Part shown: positions 25,441-31,889 of the stretch, one piece after another
Layout: each line of letters starts with the position of its first letter
How positions within the stretch are numbered: position 1 is the stretch's first letter
DNA from: Cryobacterium sp.
GTDB taxonomy: Bacteria; Actinomycetota; Actinomycetes; Actinomycetales; Microbacteriaceae
DNA length: 44,513 bases
NCBI GenBank assembly: GCA_019638935.1
Contig: JAHBSW010000018.1
Coordinates: 1-44,513, forward strand
Direction: 5' to 3'
Position numbers and translations under genes: made by a program
Notes under the pieces: generated by a model
Seen by the model: the letters and a program-made list of their open reading frames with translations, nothing else
Databases searched by the model: none
Told to the model about the DNA's origin: nothing

Positions 25441-26481
25441 TCACGCCTGCAAGCCCGCGTCGAGCAGGTGTCGGCGCAACTGCGCCGGCGATCGAGCCAT
25501 ACCCCACCCCCACCGGGCGAAGCCATAGTTCGCAGCCCTGAGGTCGTCTTCGCGAAACTTCTCGTCGAGGAGGATGCGCTTCGGCGTGCGTTCGTTGGCG
25601 AACTCGGGGTTGGTGTACTTCCACTCACCATCGAACTCTCCGATGAGCCGGTTCCCGGGCCAATAGAAGTCAACGCGCCACTCTCTCCCGCTTCGCCCTC
25701 GTAGCGGCGCCTGCAGTTGCGGCGCCGGCAGCCGAGCCCGGAGCATGCTGACGCGACTGAGCGATTCACCGGGCCGGTCGGCTTGGGGGTCGGCGAAGGC
25801 GATCACGTTCCGAGCCTTCACCGCACCACGATTCACTGGCACTCGGGCAAGTTCGTGCTGAAGATCATGCCGCGAAAGCGTTGTTGCCGGGAGCCCGCCG
25901 AGCGGATGTGCCGTCCGTCGCAGCGCGGCATCCGCGATCGTGACCGCTCGTTCGAACGTCAGCGCGCACGCGAGGTCGACGACCGTCCGGGCGAGTGATG
26001 TGACTGTCAGGCCGTCGATCACCTCGACACTCGGGGGAACACCCGTCGTGTGCCGTGTGATCGCTGGCGTCGAGAGGCGACCCGCGTCGGCTTGCTCCGC
26101 TAGGTGGATGCGATGCGGCCAGGGTCCGATCCACGGAAGCCTCCACATCGCTGCGGCAGAGTGATGCGAGAACACGAACCCCGGTCGGTCTGACGCTGCG
26201 ACGACGACTCGGTACTGTGCATCGGGGCCTAGTTCGTTCCAGGTCGTTGTCGGAAGATAGGCGCCTCGAACGACACGCGTGAACTCGCCTGCCCTGACGC
26301 GCCGATAGAAGTCGCTTCGTTCGCCCGGGATCGTGAGGTCGCGGGTGCGCACGATGCCGTTGAGCTGATGGGTGAGGTGAAGATCCCGGATGTCGTGGTC
26401 GAGCATCCGGTAATCGTCGCGTCGTGTGCTCTGCCGATTTGCTGCATGGGCCGACCAATGTGGGAACGCTCGGTCAACCAC
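25441..26481 (-). CDS. AbiEi-like/DUF559 endonuclease-fold protein
   Basis: A 346-residue protein of a type common in Actinobacteria. The N-terminal winged-helix region (about 28-75: HQLNGIVRTRDLTIPGERSD, then RVRAGEFTRVVRGAYLP) resembles the AbiEi antitoxin/transcriptional regulator domain. The C-terminal region (about 265-345) has a Vsr/DUF559-like nuclease pattern: VDFYWPGNRLIGEFDGEWKY with Asp, Glu, Asp and Lys in PD-(D/E)xK order, followed by RILLDEKFREDDLRAANY. No AbiEii toxin gene is adjacent, so it is an orphan. GTG at 26481 gives the longest form; ATG at 26406 (MLDHDIRDLHLTHQL) fits the domain start better, and neither has a clear ribosome-binding site. Codon bias is slightly weaker than in its neighbours. 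The function is unproven; defence or regulation are possible. Confidence 0.75.
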   Translation of the reverse strand: MVDRAFPHWSAHAANRQSTRRDDYRMLDHDIRDLHLTHQLNGIVRTRDLTIPGERSDFYRRVRAGEFTRVVRGAYLPTTTWNELGPDAQYRVVVAASDRPGFVFSHHSAAAMWRLPWIGPWPHRIHLAEQADAGRLSTPAITRHTTGVPPSVEVIDGLTVTSLARTVVDLACALTFERAVTIADAALRRTAHPLGGLPATTLSRHDLQHELARVPVNRGAVKARNVIAFADPQADRPGESLSRVSMLRARLPAPQLQAPLRGRSGREWRVDFYWPGNRLIGEFDGEWKYTNPEFANERTPKRILLDEKFREDDLRAANYGFARWGWGMARSPAQLRRHLLDAGLQA

Positions 26482-26526
26482 GTGGGTGTGGAGGACGGGA
26501 GAGGCATTTCGCGGGCCAGCCGCCGC

Positions 26527-26590
26527 CCCTCAGCGGTTTGTGGCAACTTCAACCGAACGTTCGGTTGAAGTTGCCACAAACCGCTGAGGG
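26527..26590. repeat. Perfect 64-bp palindrome, copy 2
   Basis: All 32 base pairs match around the centre 26558/26559, with no loop. The arm reads CCCTCAGCGGTTTGTGGCAA and continues CTTCAACCGAAC. It is related to the imperfect copy at 25373-25424. It lies 25 bases downstream of the MFS gene stop (minus strand), so it can act as terminator for that gene, and just upstream of the AbiEi-like gene. Such a long perfect palindrome could also extrude as a cruciform. Confidence 0.85.
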
Positions 26591-26615
26591 ATTGGGTGGG
26601 CAAGGGTGCGTCGCG

Positions 26616-27830
26616 CTACGGGCGCAGCGTCTGAACCGGCTCGGTGTCGGGCAGCGGGCTCGCATCGCGTCCGCGCAGGTCGGGGTGCGCGCGGCGGAAG
26701 ACGGTCGGCACGATGAACCCCGCGAGCGCGAACGCGATCGCGACCCAGATGGCCCCCGGGGCGTCGTAGGCGTCGATCATGAAGCCCGCCACGGCAGACC
26801 CGATCGCGGCGCCGATGAGCTGGCCGGTGCCGACCCATCCATAGGCCTCCGCGGTCTCCGAGAACTTCACGCTCGCCGAGATGATGGCGAACATGACGGC
26901 GAGGGCGGGGGCGATGCCGATTCCGGCGATGAACAGCGCAAGCGAGAGCCACCAGAAGTCGAGCGAGGCCGCGGCGAGAGCCATGCCGCCGAAGACGATG
27001 AGCATGCGACGCGCGAGCGCCCACGGCCCGATGGGCACGTGCCCGAGGGCCAGGCCGCCGATGAGCGAGCCGACCGAGAAGATGGCGAGCACGATCCCCG
27101 AGTTTGGGCTGTCATGACCGAAGGATGCGACGACCCCCGCCTCGATCGCCGCGCAGGCTCCGACGAGCAGGAACCCGGTCGCGGTGGCGAGCAGCACGGG
27201 CGGCCGGAACAGGATGGCGCCGAAGCGCCGCTTGCTGCGCGGGATGCGCACCCTGCCGAGCTCGGGCGAGGACAGGAACCACACGCCACCGACCGCGAGG
27301 CACACGATCGCGACGGCGATCGCGAGCATGGTGCTGATCTGGGTGGCGACGAAGGTCGCGACGACGGGCCCGACGACCCAGATGATCTCCTGGGCGGAGG
27401 CGTCGAGCGAGAAGAGCGGCGTCAGCTGCCTGGAGTTGACCATCTTGGGGTAGATGGTGCGCACCGCCGGTTGGATCGGCGGGGTCGAGATCCCGCCGAC
27501 GAACCCGACCGCCATGTAGACGGGCACGGGCAGGGTCGGTGCGAAGGCGATGACGCTGAGCGATGCGACGCACACGATGAGCGTGAGCACGATGACGGGG
27601 CGCATCCCCCACACCCCCATCCACCGGCTCGTCATCGGCCCCGCGATGGCCTGCCCGATGCTCGTCGCGGCGAGCACGAGACCCGCCGCGCCGTAGGAGT
27701 CGTGCAGGCGCTCGATGTGCAGCAGGAACGCGAGCGAGATCATCCCGAACGGAAAGCGCGCCAGCAGCTGCGCCGACATGATGCGCGCGACACCCCTGAC
27801 TCGGAGGATCTCGACGTAACTGCGCACCAC
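26616..27830 (-). CDS. MFS transporter
   Basis: A 404-residue, 12-helix MFS protein. The N-terminus is MVRSYVEILRVRGVARIMSA and the first helices include ARFPFGMISLAFLLHIERLH. QPAVRTIYPKMVNSRQLTPL lies in the helix 4-5 region, and a helix 6-7 cytoplasmic linker (GRVRIPRSKRRFG) splits the two halves. The substrate is unknown; related actinobacterial proteins are annotated only as MFS. It is divergent from the ribonucleotide reductase locus, sharing the 322-base intergenic region. Confidence 0.87.
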   Translation of the reverse strand: MVRSYVEILRVRGVARIMSAQLLARFPFGMISLAFLLHIERLHDSYGAAGLVLAATSIGQAIAGPMTSRWMGVWGMRPVIVLTLIVCVASLSVIAFAPTLPVPVYMAVGFVGGISTPPIQPAVRTIYPKMVNSRQLTPLFSLDASAQEIIWVVGPVVATFVATQISTMLAIAVAIVCLAVGGVWFLSSPELGRVRIPRSKRRFGAILFRPPVLLATATGFLLVGACAAIEAGVVASFGHDSPNSGIVLAIFSVGSLIGGLALGHVPIGPWALARRMLIVFGGMALAAASLDFWWLSLALFIAGIGIAPALAVMFAIISASVKFSETAEAYGWVGTGQLIGAAIGSAVAGFMIDAYDAPGAIWVAIAFALAGFIVPTVFRRAHPDLRGRDASPLPDTEPVQTLRP

Positions 27831-27895
27831 TCGATTCTCTCACCTCGGAAATGGTGGCCTCGCACCACAATCGACCCGAAAACTCGCTCACAGGC

Positions 27896-27934
27896 TGTGG
27901 AGAACTCGCACAACTTTTGCACAATTGTGGACGA
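27896..27934. promoter_or_regulatory. Two DnaA-box-like sites upstream of nrdA
   Basis: TGTGGAGAA at 27896-27904 and TGTGGACGA at 27926-27934, 30 bases apart and in the same orientation. Each differs from TGTGGACAA, the complement of the high-GC DnaA box TTGTCCACA, by one base. DnaA acts at the nrdAB promoter in Escherichia coli; the same role here is inference. Confidence 0.4.
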
Positions 27935-27939
27935 CACGC

Positions 27940-27987
27940 CCACAACATGTAGCGATTCAGCATCCGGAATAACCCGCTATATAGTGA
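27940..27987. promoter_or_regulatory. Pair of NrdR-like boxes
   Basis: Box 1 at 27940-27955 (core CAACATGTAG) and box 2 at 27972-27987 (core CTATATAGTG) resemble the 16-bp NrdR consensus. Their centres are 32 bases apart, the three-turn spacing seen for NrdR repressor sites. Box 2 overlaps a -10-like TATAGT, which suits repression of RNR when dATP/ATP levels signal sufficiency. Confidence 0.65.
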
Positions 27988-28152
27988 TGTGACTGAAGAA
28001 GCGCGAGAACCCCCCAGATCTCGTTTCGGGACGTTTCTTGCTCTCTCCAGCGCCTCGCTGCCACGGCGAGATGAGGACCCGCGAGGGCCCACGCAAACAC
28101 GGGAATCGCTGGTCGGAGCGGGGATTCCCCGGACCCATCAGGAGAAAAGCCA

Positions 28153-30624
28153 GTGAGCATCACGGTTGTCAAGCGCAACGGCCAGCGGGAAGCGTACGAC
28201 GCGAACAAGATCAACCTCGCCATCGAGAAGGCGAGCGAGGGACTCGACGAGAACATCACCTGGGTCACCCAGATCGCGAGCGAGCTCGAGCTCACGCTCT
28301 TCGATGGCATCACGACGCAGCAGCTCGACGAGGCCGTCATCCAGGTGGCGCTGCAGAACGTCAAGGACGACCCCGCGTTCGACACTGTCGCCGCTCGCCT
28401 CCTGCTCAAGACGATCTACAAGCGCGTTCTCGGCGATTACGAGACCGACGAGGAGCTCGCACGGCTTCACCTCGAGCACTTCGAGCCCAATCTCCGCCGC
28501 GGCGTCGAGGAGGGTCTGCTCGACACGCGTCTCATCGAGCTCTTCGACATTCCGCGACTCGCCGCTGCCCTCAACCATGAGCGCGACGATCTGCTCAAGT
28601 ACATCGGCGTCGTCACCCTCAACAACCGCTACGGCATCAAGGGGCGCAACGGAGACGCGCTCGAGGTTCCCCAGTACTTCTGGATGCGGGTCGCCATGGG
28701 CCTCAGCCTCAACGAAGACGACCCCACGACGCAGGCTCTGGGGTTCTACGAGAAGATGTCGAAGCTCGAGTACCTTGCCGCGGGCTCGACCCTCGTCAAC
28801 GCGGGCACCAGCTACCCTCAGCTCGCGAACTGCTTCGTCATGGAGATGCAGGACGACATCGAGCACATCGCCAAGACCGTGCGCGACGTCATGTGGCTCA
28901 CGAAGGGCACCGGCGGCATCGGGCTCTCGGTGACGAAGCTGCGCTCCATGGGCTCGCCCATCCGTTCGAACAACACGACCTCGACCGGGCCGATCCCGTT
29001 CATGCACACGATCGACTCGGTGCTGCGCGCGGTGAGCCGCGGCGGCAAGAAGTTCGGCGCGCTCGCGTTCTACATGGAGAACTGGCACCTCGACTTTCCC
29101 GAGTTCCTCGACCTGCGCCAGAACTCGGGCGACCCGTACCGTCGCACTCGCACGGCGAACACCGCGGTCTGGGTGAGCGACGAGTTCATGAAGCGCGTGC
29201 AGAGCGACGCCGACTGGTACCTCTTCGACCCGCTCGAGGTGAGCGAGCTCAACGAGCTCTACGGTGCCGAGTTCTCGGCGCGCTACAACGAGTACGTCGC
29301 GGATGCCGAGGCCGGCAAGCTGCGGATGTTCAAGAAGATCAAGGCACGCGAGCAGTTCAAGGCGATGCTCATGTCGCTGCAGGCGTCGGCGCACCCCTGG
29401 TTGACCTGGAAGGACACCATCAACCTCCGCGCCCTCAACAACAACACGGGCACCATCCACCTGTCGAACCTGTGCACCGAGATCACCCTGCCGCAGGACG
29501 AGGACAACGTCTCGGTCTGCAACCTGGCCTCGATCAACCTGTCCCGTCACATCGTCCCTTCGACAGGCTCAGGACAAGCGAGGTTCACGGTCGACTTCGC
29601 CCGGCTTGAGGAGAGCGCCCGCACGGCGGTGCGTCAGCTCGACAACCTCATCGACATCACCAAGTCGAGTGTGAAGGAGGCGGACTTCTCGAACCAGCAG
29701 AACCGCGCCGTCGGTCTCGGGGTGATGGGCTTCACAGACGCGATCGAGCAGCTCGGCTTCGCCTACGACAGCGAGCAGGCCTATGACTTCATCGACGAGG
29801 TCATGGAGCACATCTCCTACGCCGCGATCGATGAGTCCACCGAGCTCGCCAAGGAGCGCGGCGCCTACCCCAACTTCGAGGGCTCGGGCTGGTCGAACGG
29901 GCTCGTTCCGCTCGACACCATCGACCGCAACGAGGCAGATCGCGGGGTGCCGATCACGGTGTCGCGAAAGTCGACGCTCGACTGGGATTCCATGCGCGAG
30001 AAGGTCAAGAAGGGCATGCGCAACGCGACCCTCATGGCGATCGCGCCCACGGCATCCATCGGCCTTGTCGCCGGCACCACGCCGGGACTCGACCCGCAGT
30101 TCACGCAGATCTTCAGCCGCAACACGTCGTCGGGCAAGTTCCTCGAGGTCAACCGCAACCTCGTCGCCGATCTGCAGAAGCTCGGGATGTGGGAGCAGGT
30201 GCGCGAGTCGATTCTGCGCAGCCAGGGCGACGTGCAGGGCATCGCCGCCCTGCCCGACCACATCAAGGAGGTGTACAAGACGAGCTTCCAGATCTCGCCG
30301 TACGCGTTCCTCGAGGTCGCCGCGCGCGCCCAGAAGTGGATCGACCAGGCCATCAGCCGCAACATGTACCTCGAGTCGCGCGACCTCGGCGACATGATGG
30401 ATGTCTACATCGGCGCCTGGGAGCGCGGGGTCAAGACCACCTATTACCTGCACATGAAGCCGCGCCATCAGGCGGAGCAGTCGACGGTCAAGGTCAACAA
30501 GGCGGAGGAGCTCTCGGATGCCGCGTCGGCTCGCGCGGCGGGCGAGGGCGAGAAGGTGGGGGCCGGCGCTGCGCCCGCTCGTCGCGGTTTCGGCTTCTCC
30601 GGGCTCGCGACGAAGGGGGAGTAG
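28153..30624 (+). CDS. nrdA: Ribonucleoside-diphosphate reductase alpha subunit, lacking its C-terminal redox tail
   Basis: An 823-residue class I RNR catalytic subunit that reduces NDPs to dNDPs with NrdB. It has an N-terminal ATP-cone (about 1-95, VVKRNGQREAYDANKINLAI) for allosteric control. Active-site residues are Cys227 (PQLANC), the thiyl Cys441 with Asn439 and Glu443 (NLCTE), and Cys456 (SVCNLA). The radical-transfer pair is Tyr764-Tyr765 (TYYLH). Residues 468-476 (VPSTGSGQA) come from an inserted dispersed repeat. The protein stops at FSGLATKGE without the CxxC tail that re-reduces the active site; that tail is encoded just downstream in another frame. GTG at 28153 follows AGGAG. No nrdI or nrdH is nearby, so it is not a class Ib operon. 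Confidence 0.95.
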   Translation: MSITVVKRNGQREAYDANKINLAIEKASEGLDENITWVTQIASELELTLFDGITTQQLDEAVIQVALQNVKDDPAFDTVAARLLLKTIYKRVLGDYETDEELARLHLEHFEPNLRRGVEEGLLDTRLIELFDIPRLAAALNHERDDLLKYIGVVTLNNRYGIKGRNGDALEVPQYFWMRVAMGLSLNEDDPTTQALGFYEKMSKLEYLAAGSTLVNAGTSYPQLANCFVMEMQDDIEHIAKTVRDVMWLTKGTGGIGLSVTKLRSMGSPIRSNNTTSTGPIPFMHTIDSVLRAVSRGGKKFGALAFYMENWHLDFPEFLDLRQNSGDPYRRTRTANTAVWVSDEFMKRVQSDADWYLFDPLEVSELNELYGAEFSARYNEYVADAEAGKLRMFKKIKAREQFKAMLMSLQASAHPWLTWKDTINLRALNNNTGTIHLSNLCTEITLPQDEDNVSVCNLASINLSRHIVPSTGSGQARFTVDFARLEESARTAVRQLDNLIDITKSSVKEADFSNQQNRAVGLGVMGFTDAIEQLGFAYDSEQAYDFIDEVMEHISYAAIDESTELAKERGAYPNFEGSGWSNGLVPLDTIDRNEADRGVPITVSRKSTLDWDSMREKVKKGMRNATLMAIAPTASIGLVAGTTPGLDPQFTQIFSRNTSSGKFLEVNRNLVADLQKLGMWEQVRESILRSQGDVQGIAALPDHIKEVYKTSFQISPYAFLEVAARAQKWIDQAISRNMYLESRDLGDMMDVYIGAWERGVKTTYYLHMKPRHQAEQSTVKVNKAEELSDAASARAAGEGEKVGAGAAPARRGFGFSGLATKGE
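29555..29580. repeat. Dispersed repeat inserted in frame within nrdA
   Basis: The stretch containing CCTTCGACAGGCTCAGGACA matches a widespread bacterial extragenic repeat word, CTTCGACAGGCTCAGG, that is usually found between genes. Here it encodes residues 468-476 (VPSTGSGQA), between SINLSRHI and RFTVDFARLEES, where other alpha subunits have a short loop. The frame is preserved. Confidence 0.75.
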
Positions 30625-30628
30625 TCAC

Positions 30629-30706
30629 ATGAATCCGGAGAGCGCGAACGAGTACTACGTTCCGGTCGACCCCATGGACGACCTGCAGTGCGACAGCTGT
30701 CAGTAA
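30629..30706 (+). CDS. Separately encoded C-terminal redox tail of NrdA (25 aa)
   Basis: A 25-residue reading frame, NEYYVPVDPMDDLQCDSCQ preceded by MNPESA. The ending CxxCQ is the swinging-tail dithiol of class I RNR alpha subunits, which passes electrons from thioredoxin or glutaredoxin to the active-site cysteines. It is +1 relative to nrdA, and its ATG lies four bases after the nrdA TAG. GGGGGAG (30615-30621) stands seven bases upstream as a good ribosome-binding site. Removing one G from the run of five (30615-30619) would fuse it to nrdA as ...ATKGSSHMNPES. It may therefore be a real split gene, a +1 frameshift product, a frameshift mutation or a sequence error. Its conservation as tail sequence argues that it is functional. 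Confidence 0.75.
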   Translation: MNPESANEYYVPVDPMDDLQCDSCQ

Positions 30707-30719
30707 TGCGGCGGATGGT

Positions 30720-30816
30720 GGTTTCGAGACGGTCAGCTGACGCCGACCTCCTCAACCACCAAGTAGACGCAGAACTTGTTGGTTGAGGGATCGCCGTAGG
30801 CGATCGTCTCGAAACC
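30720..30816. repeat. Nested inverted-repeat element between alpha and beta RNR genes
   Basis: The outer arms GGTTTCGAGACG (30720-30731) and CGTCTCGAAACC (30805-30816) are perfect complements. An inner pair, CTCAACCACCAAGT / ACTTGTTGGTTGAG, has one mismatch. The whole can fold into a long two-part hairpin. It resembles the extragenic repeats of Microbacteriaceae, lies inside the presumed operon and ends 25 bases before the nrdB start. It may attenuate or stabilise the transcript. Confidence 0.75.
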
Positions 30817-30841
30817 AACCGACCAGAAAGAAGGATCAGCG

Positions 30842-31843
30842 ATGTCAGGCATTCTCGGCACCGGTGTACAAGAGGGCCTGCTGCTCAAGCCCGTGAAGTA
30901 CCAGTGGGCGATGGACCTCTACGACCAGGCGGTCGCGAACACGTGGTTCCCGAACGAGATCCAGCTCGATCAGGACATCGCCGACTTCAAGCGCATGACC
31001 GATGAGGAGCGTCACGCGATCACCTACCTCATGAGCTACTTCAACCCGAACGAGCTGCTGGTGAACAAGGCGCTCGCGTTCGGCGTGTACCCCTACGTCA
31101 ACGCCGCCGAGGCGCACCTCTACCTGGCGAAGCAGATGTGGGAGGAGGCCAATCACTGCATGAGCTTCGAGTACGTGCTGGAGACCTTCCCCATCGACCG
31201 CGATGAGGCGTACAACGCCCACGTCGACGTGCCGTCGATGGCGCGCAAGGAGGAGTTTCAGGTCAACTTCATCAAGCGCATGACCGAGCAGACCCTCGAC
31301 ATCACGACGACGGAGGGCAAGCAGGACTTCGTGCGCAACCTCGTCGCCTACAACATCGTGCTCGAGGGAATCTGGTTCTACTCGGGGTTCATGGTCGCCC
31401 TGTCGTTCCGGCAGCGCAACCTGCTGCGCAACTTCGGCGGACTCATCGACTGGGTGGTGCGCGACGAGTCGCTGCACCTCAAGTTCGGCATCAACCTCAT
31501 CCTCACGGTGCTCGAGGAGAACCCCGACCTGCAGACGCCCGAGTTCGCGGCCGAGATCAAGCAGATGATTCTGGATGCCGTGGAGATGGAGGAGGAGTAC
31601 AACCGCGACCTGCTCCCCAGCGGCATCCTGGGGCTCAACGCCAACTACATCAACCAGTACGTGAAGTACCTCGCCGATCGTCGCCTGGAGGAGCTCGGCT
31701 TCGAGCCCGAGTACAAGGTGTCGAACCCGGCGAAGTGGATGGCGACGGCGAACGACACCTACGAGCTGGTGAACTTCTTCGAGTCGACGAACACGTCCTA
31801 CGAGACGAACGCGAAGTCGGTGACGGGCTCGAAGTCGGAGTAA
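30842..31843 (+). CDS. nrdB: Ribonucleotide reductase beta subunit, class Ic type (Mn/Fe)
   Basis: A 333-residue ferritin-fold metallo-cofactor subunit. The predicted metal ligands are Glu71, Glu102, His105, Glu175, Glu209 and His212. The radical-tyrosine position (His105+4) is Phe109 and the first ligand is Glu rather than Asp. Both are diagnostic of class Ic R2 proteins such as that of Chlamydia trachomatis, and the ligand spacings 31, 3, 73, 34 and 3 equal those recalled for the chlamydial protein (E89, E120, H123, E193, E227, H230). Tyr111 matches chlamydial Tyr129, Trp35 fits the radical path, and a C-terminal Tyr (NTSYETN) is present. A Mn(IV)/Fe(III) cofactor instead of a tyrosyl radical is inferred. 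The ATG at 30842 follows AAGGA. Confidence 0.95.
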   Translation: MSGILGTGVQEGLLLKPVKYQWAMDLYDQAVANTWFPNEIQLDQDIADFKRMTDEERHAITYLMSYFNPNELLVNKALAFGVYPYVNAAEAHLYLAKQMWEEANHCMSFEYVLETFPIDRDEAYNAHVDVPSMARKEEFQVNFIKRMTEQTLDITTTEGKQDFVRNLVAYNIVLEGIWFYSGFMVALSFRQRNLLRNFGGLIDWVVRDESLHLKFGINLILTVLEENPDLQTPEFAAEIKQMILDAVEMEEEYNRDLLPSGILGLNANYINQYVKYLADRRLEELGFEPEYKVSNPAKWMATANDTYELVNFFESTNTSYETNAKSVTGSKSE

Positions 31844-31854
31844 GCGATCCCGCT

Positions 31855-31887
31855 GGTCGAGTGGCCGCGCAGCGGCGTATCGAGACC
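31855..31887. repeat. REP-like element, possible terminator after nrdB
   Basis: GGTCGAGTGGCCGCGCAGCG followed by GCGTATCGAGACC, a single copy of the family seen three times at 1791-1905. The core CCGC-GCA-GCGG forms a hairpin and the ends GGTC/GACC also pair. It fills the space between the convergent nrdB and glycosyltransferase genes. Confidence 0.7.
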
Positions 31888-31889
31888 GG

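Larger units (their letters stand above)
27831..28152 (+). promoter_or_regulatory. Regulatory region and long leader of the RNR operon
   Basis: A 322-base gene-free stretch. In order it holds two DnaA-box-like sites (27896, 27926), the palindrome CACAATTGTG (27920-27929), two NrdR-like boxes (27940, 27972) with a -10-like TATAGT at 27980 inside the second, and a leader of about 150 bases. In the leader, a small hairpin may form at 28004-28023 (CGAGA/TCTCG). A stronger one forms at 28101-28129 (GGGAATC/GATTCCC plus an inner GCT/AGC), ten bases before the Shine-Dalgarno AGGAG. I do not find the B12-box consensus expected of a cobalamin riboswitch. Confidence 0.6.

Noticed and set aside
25441-26481. 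A complete AbiE toxin-antitoxin pair
   Set aside because: Only the AbiEi-like part is present; no nucleotidyltransferase toxin gene lies next to it.
26424-27992. A 522-codon plus-strand frame across the palindrome and the MFS gene
   Set aside because: It is antisense to a well-formed 12-helix transporter and runs through the palindrome; its charged low-complexity sequence is typical of a shadow.
27988-28152. Cobalamin riboswitch in the RNR leader
   Set aside because: Such a switch precedes some actinobacterial nrdAB operons, but the conserved B12-box sequence is not found; only simple hairpins are visible.
28153-31843. Class Ib nrdE-nrdF assignment
   Set aside because: No nrdH or nrdI is adjacent, the alpha subunit has an ATP-cone, and the beta subunit lacks the radical Tyr required by class Ib.
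30842-31843. NrdB as an inactive or R2lox-type protein because of the missing Tyr
   Set aside because: All six metal ligands, the C-terminal Tyr and the operon link to a catalytic alpha subunit fit a functional class Ic R2.
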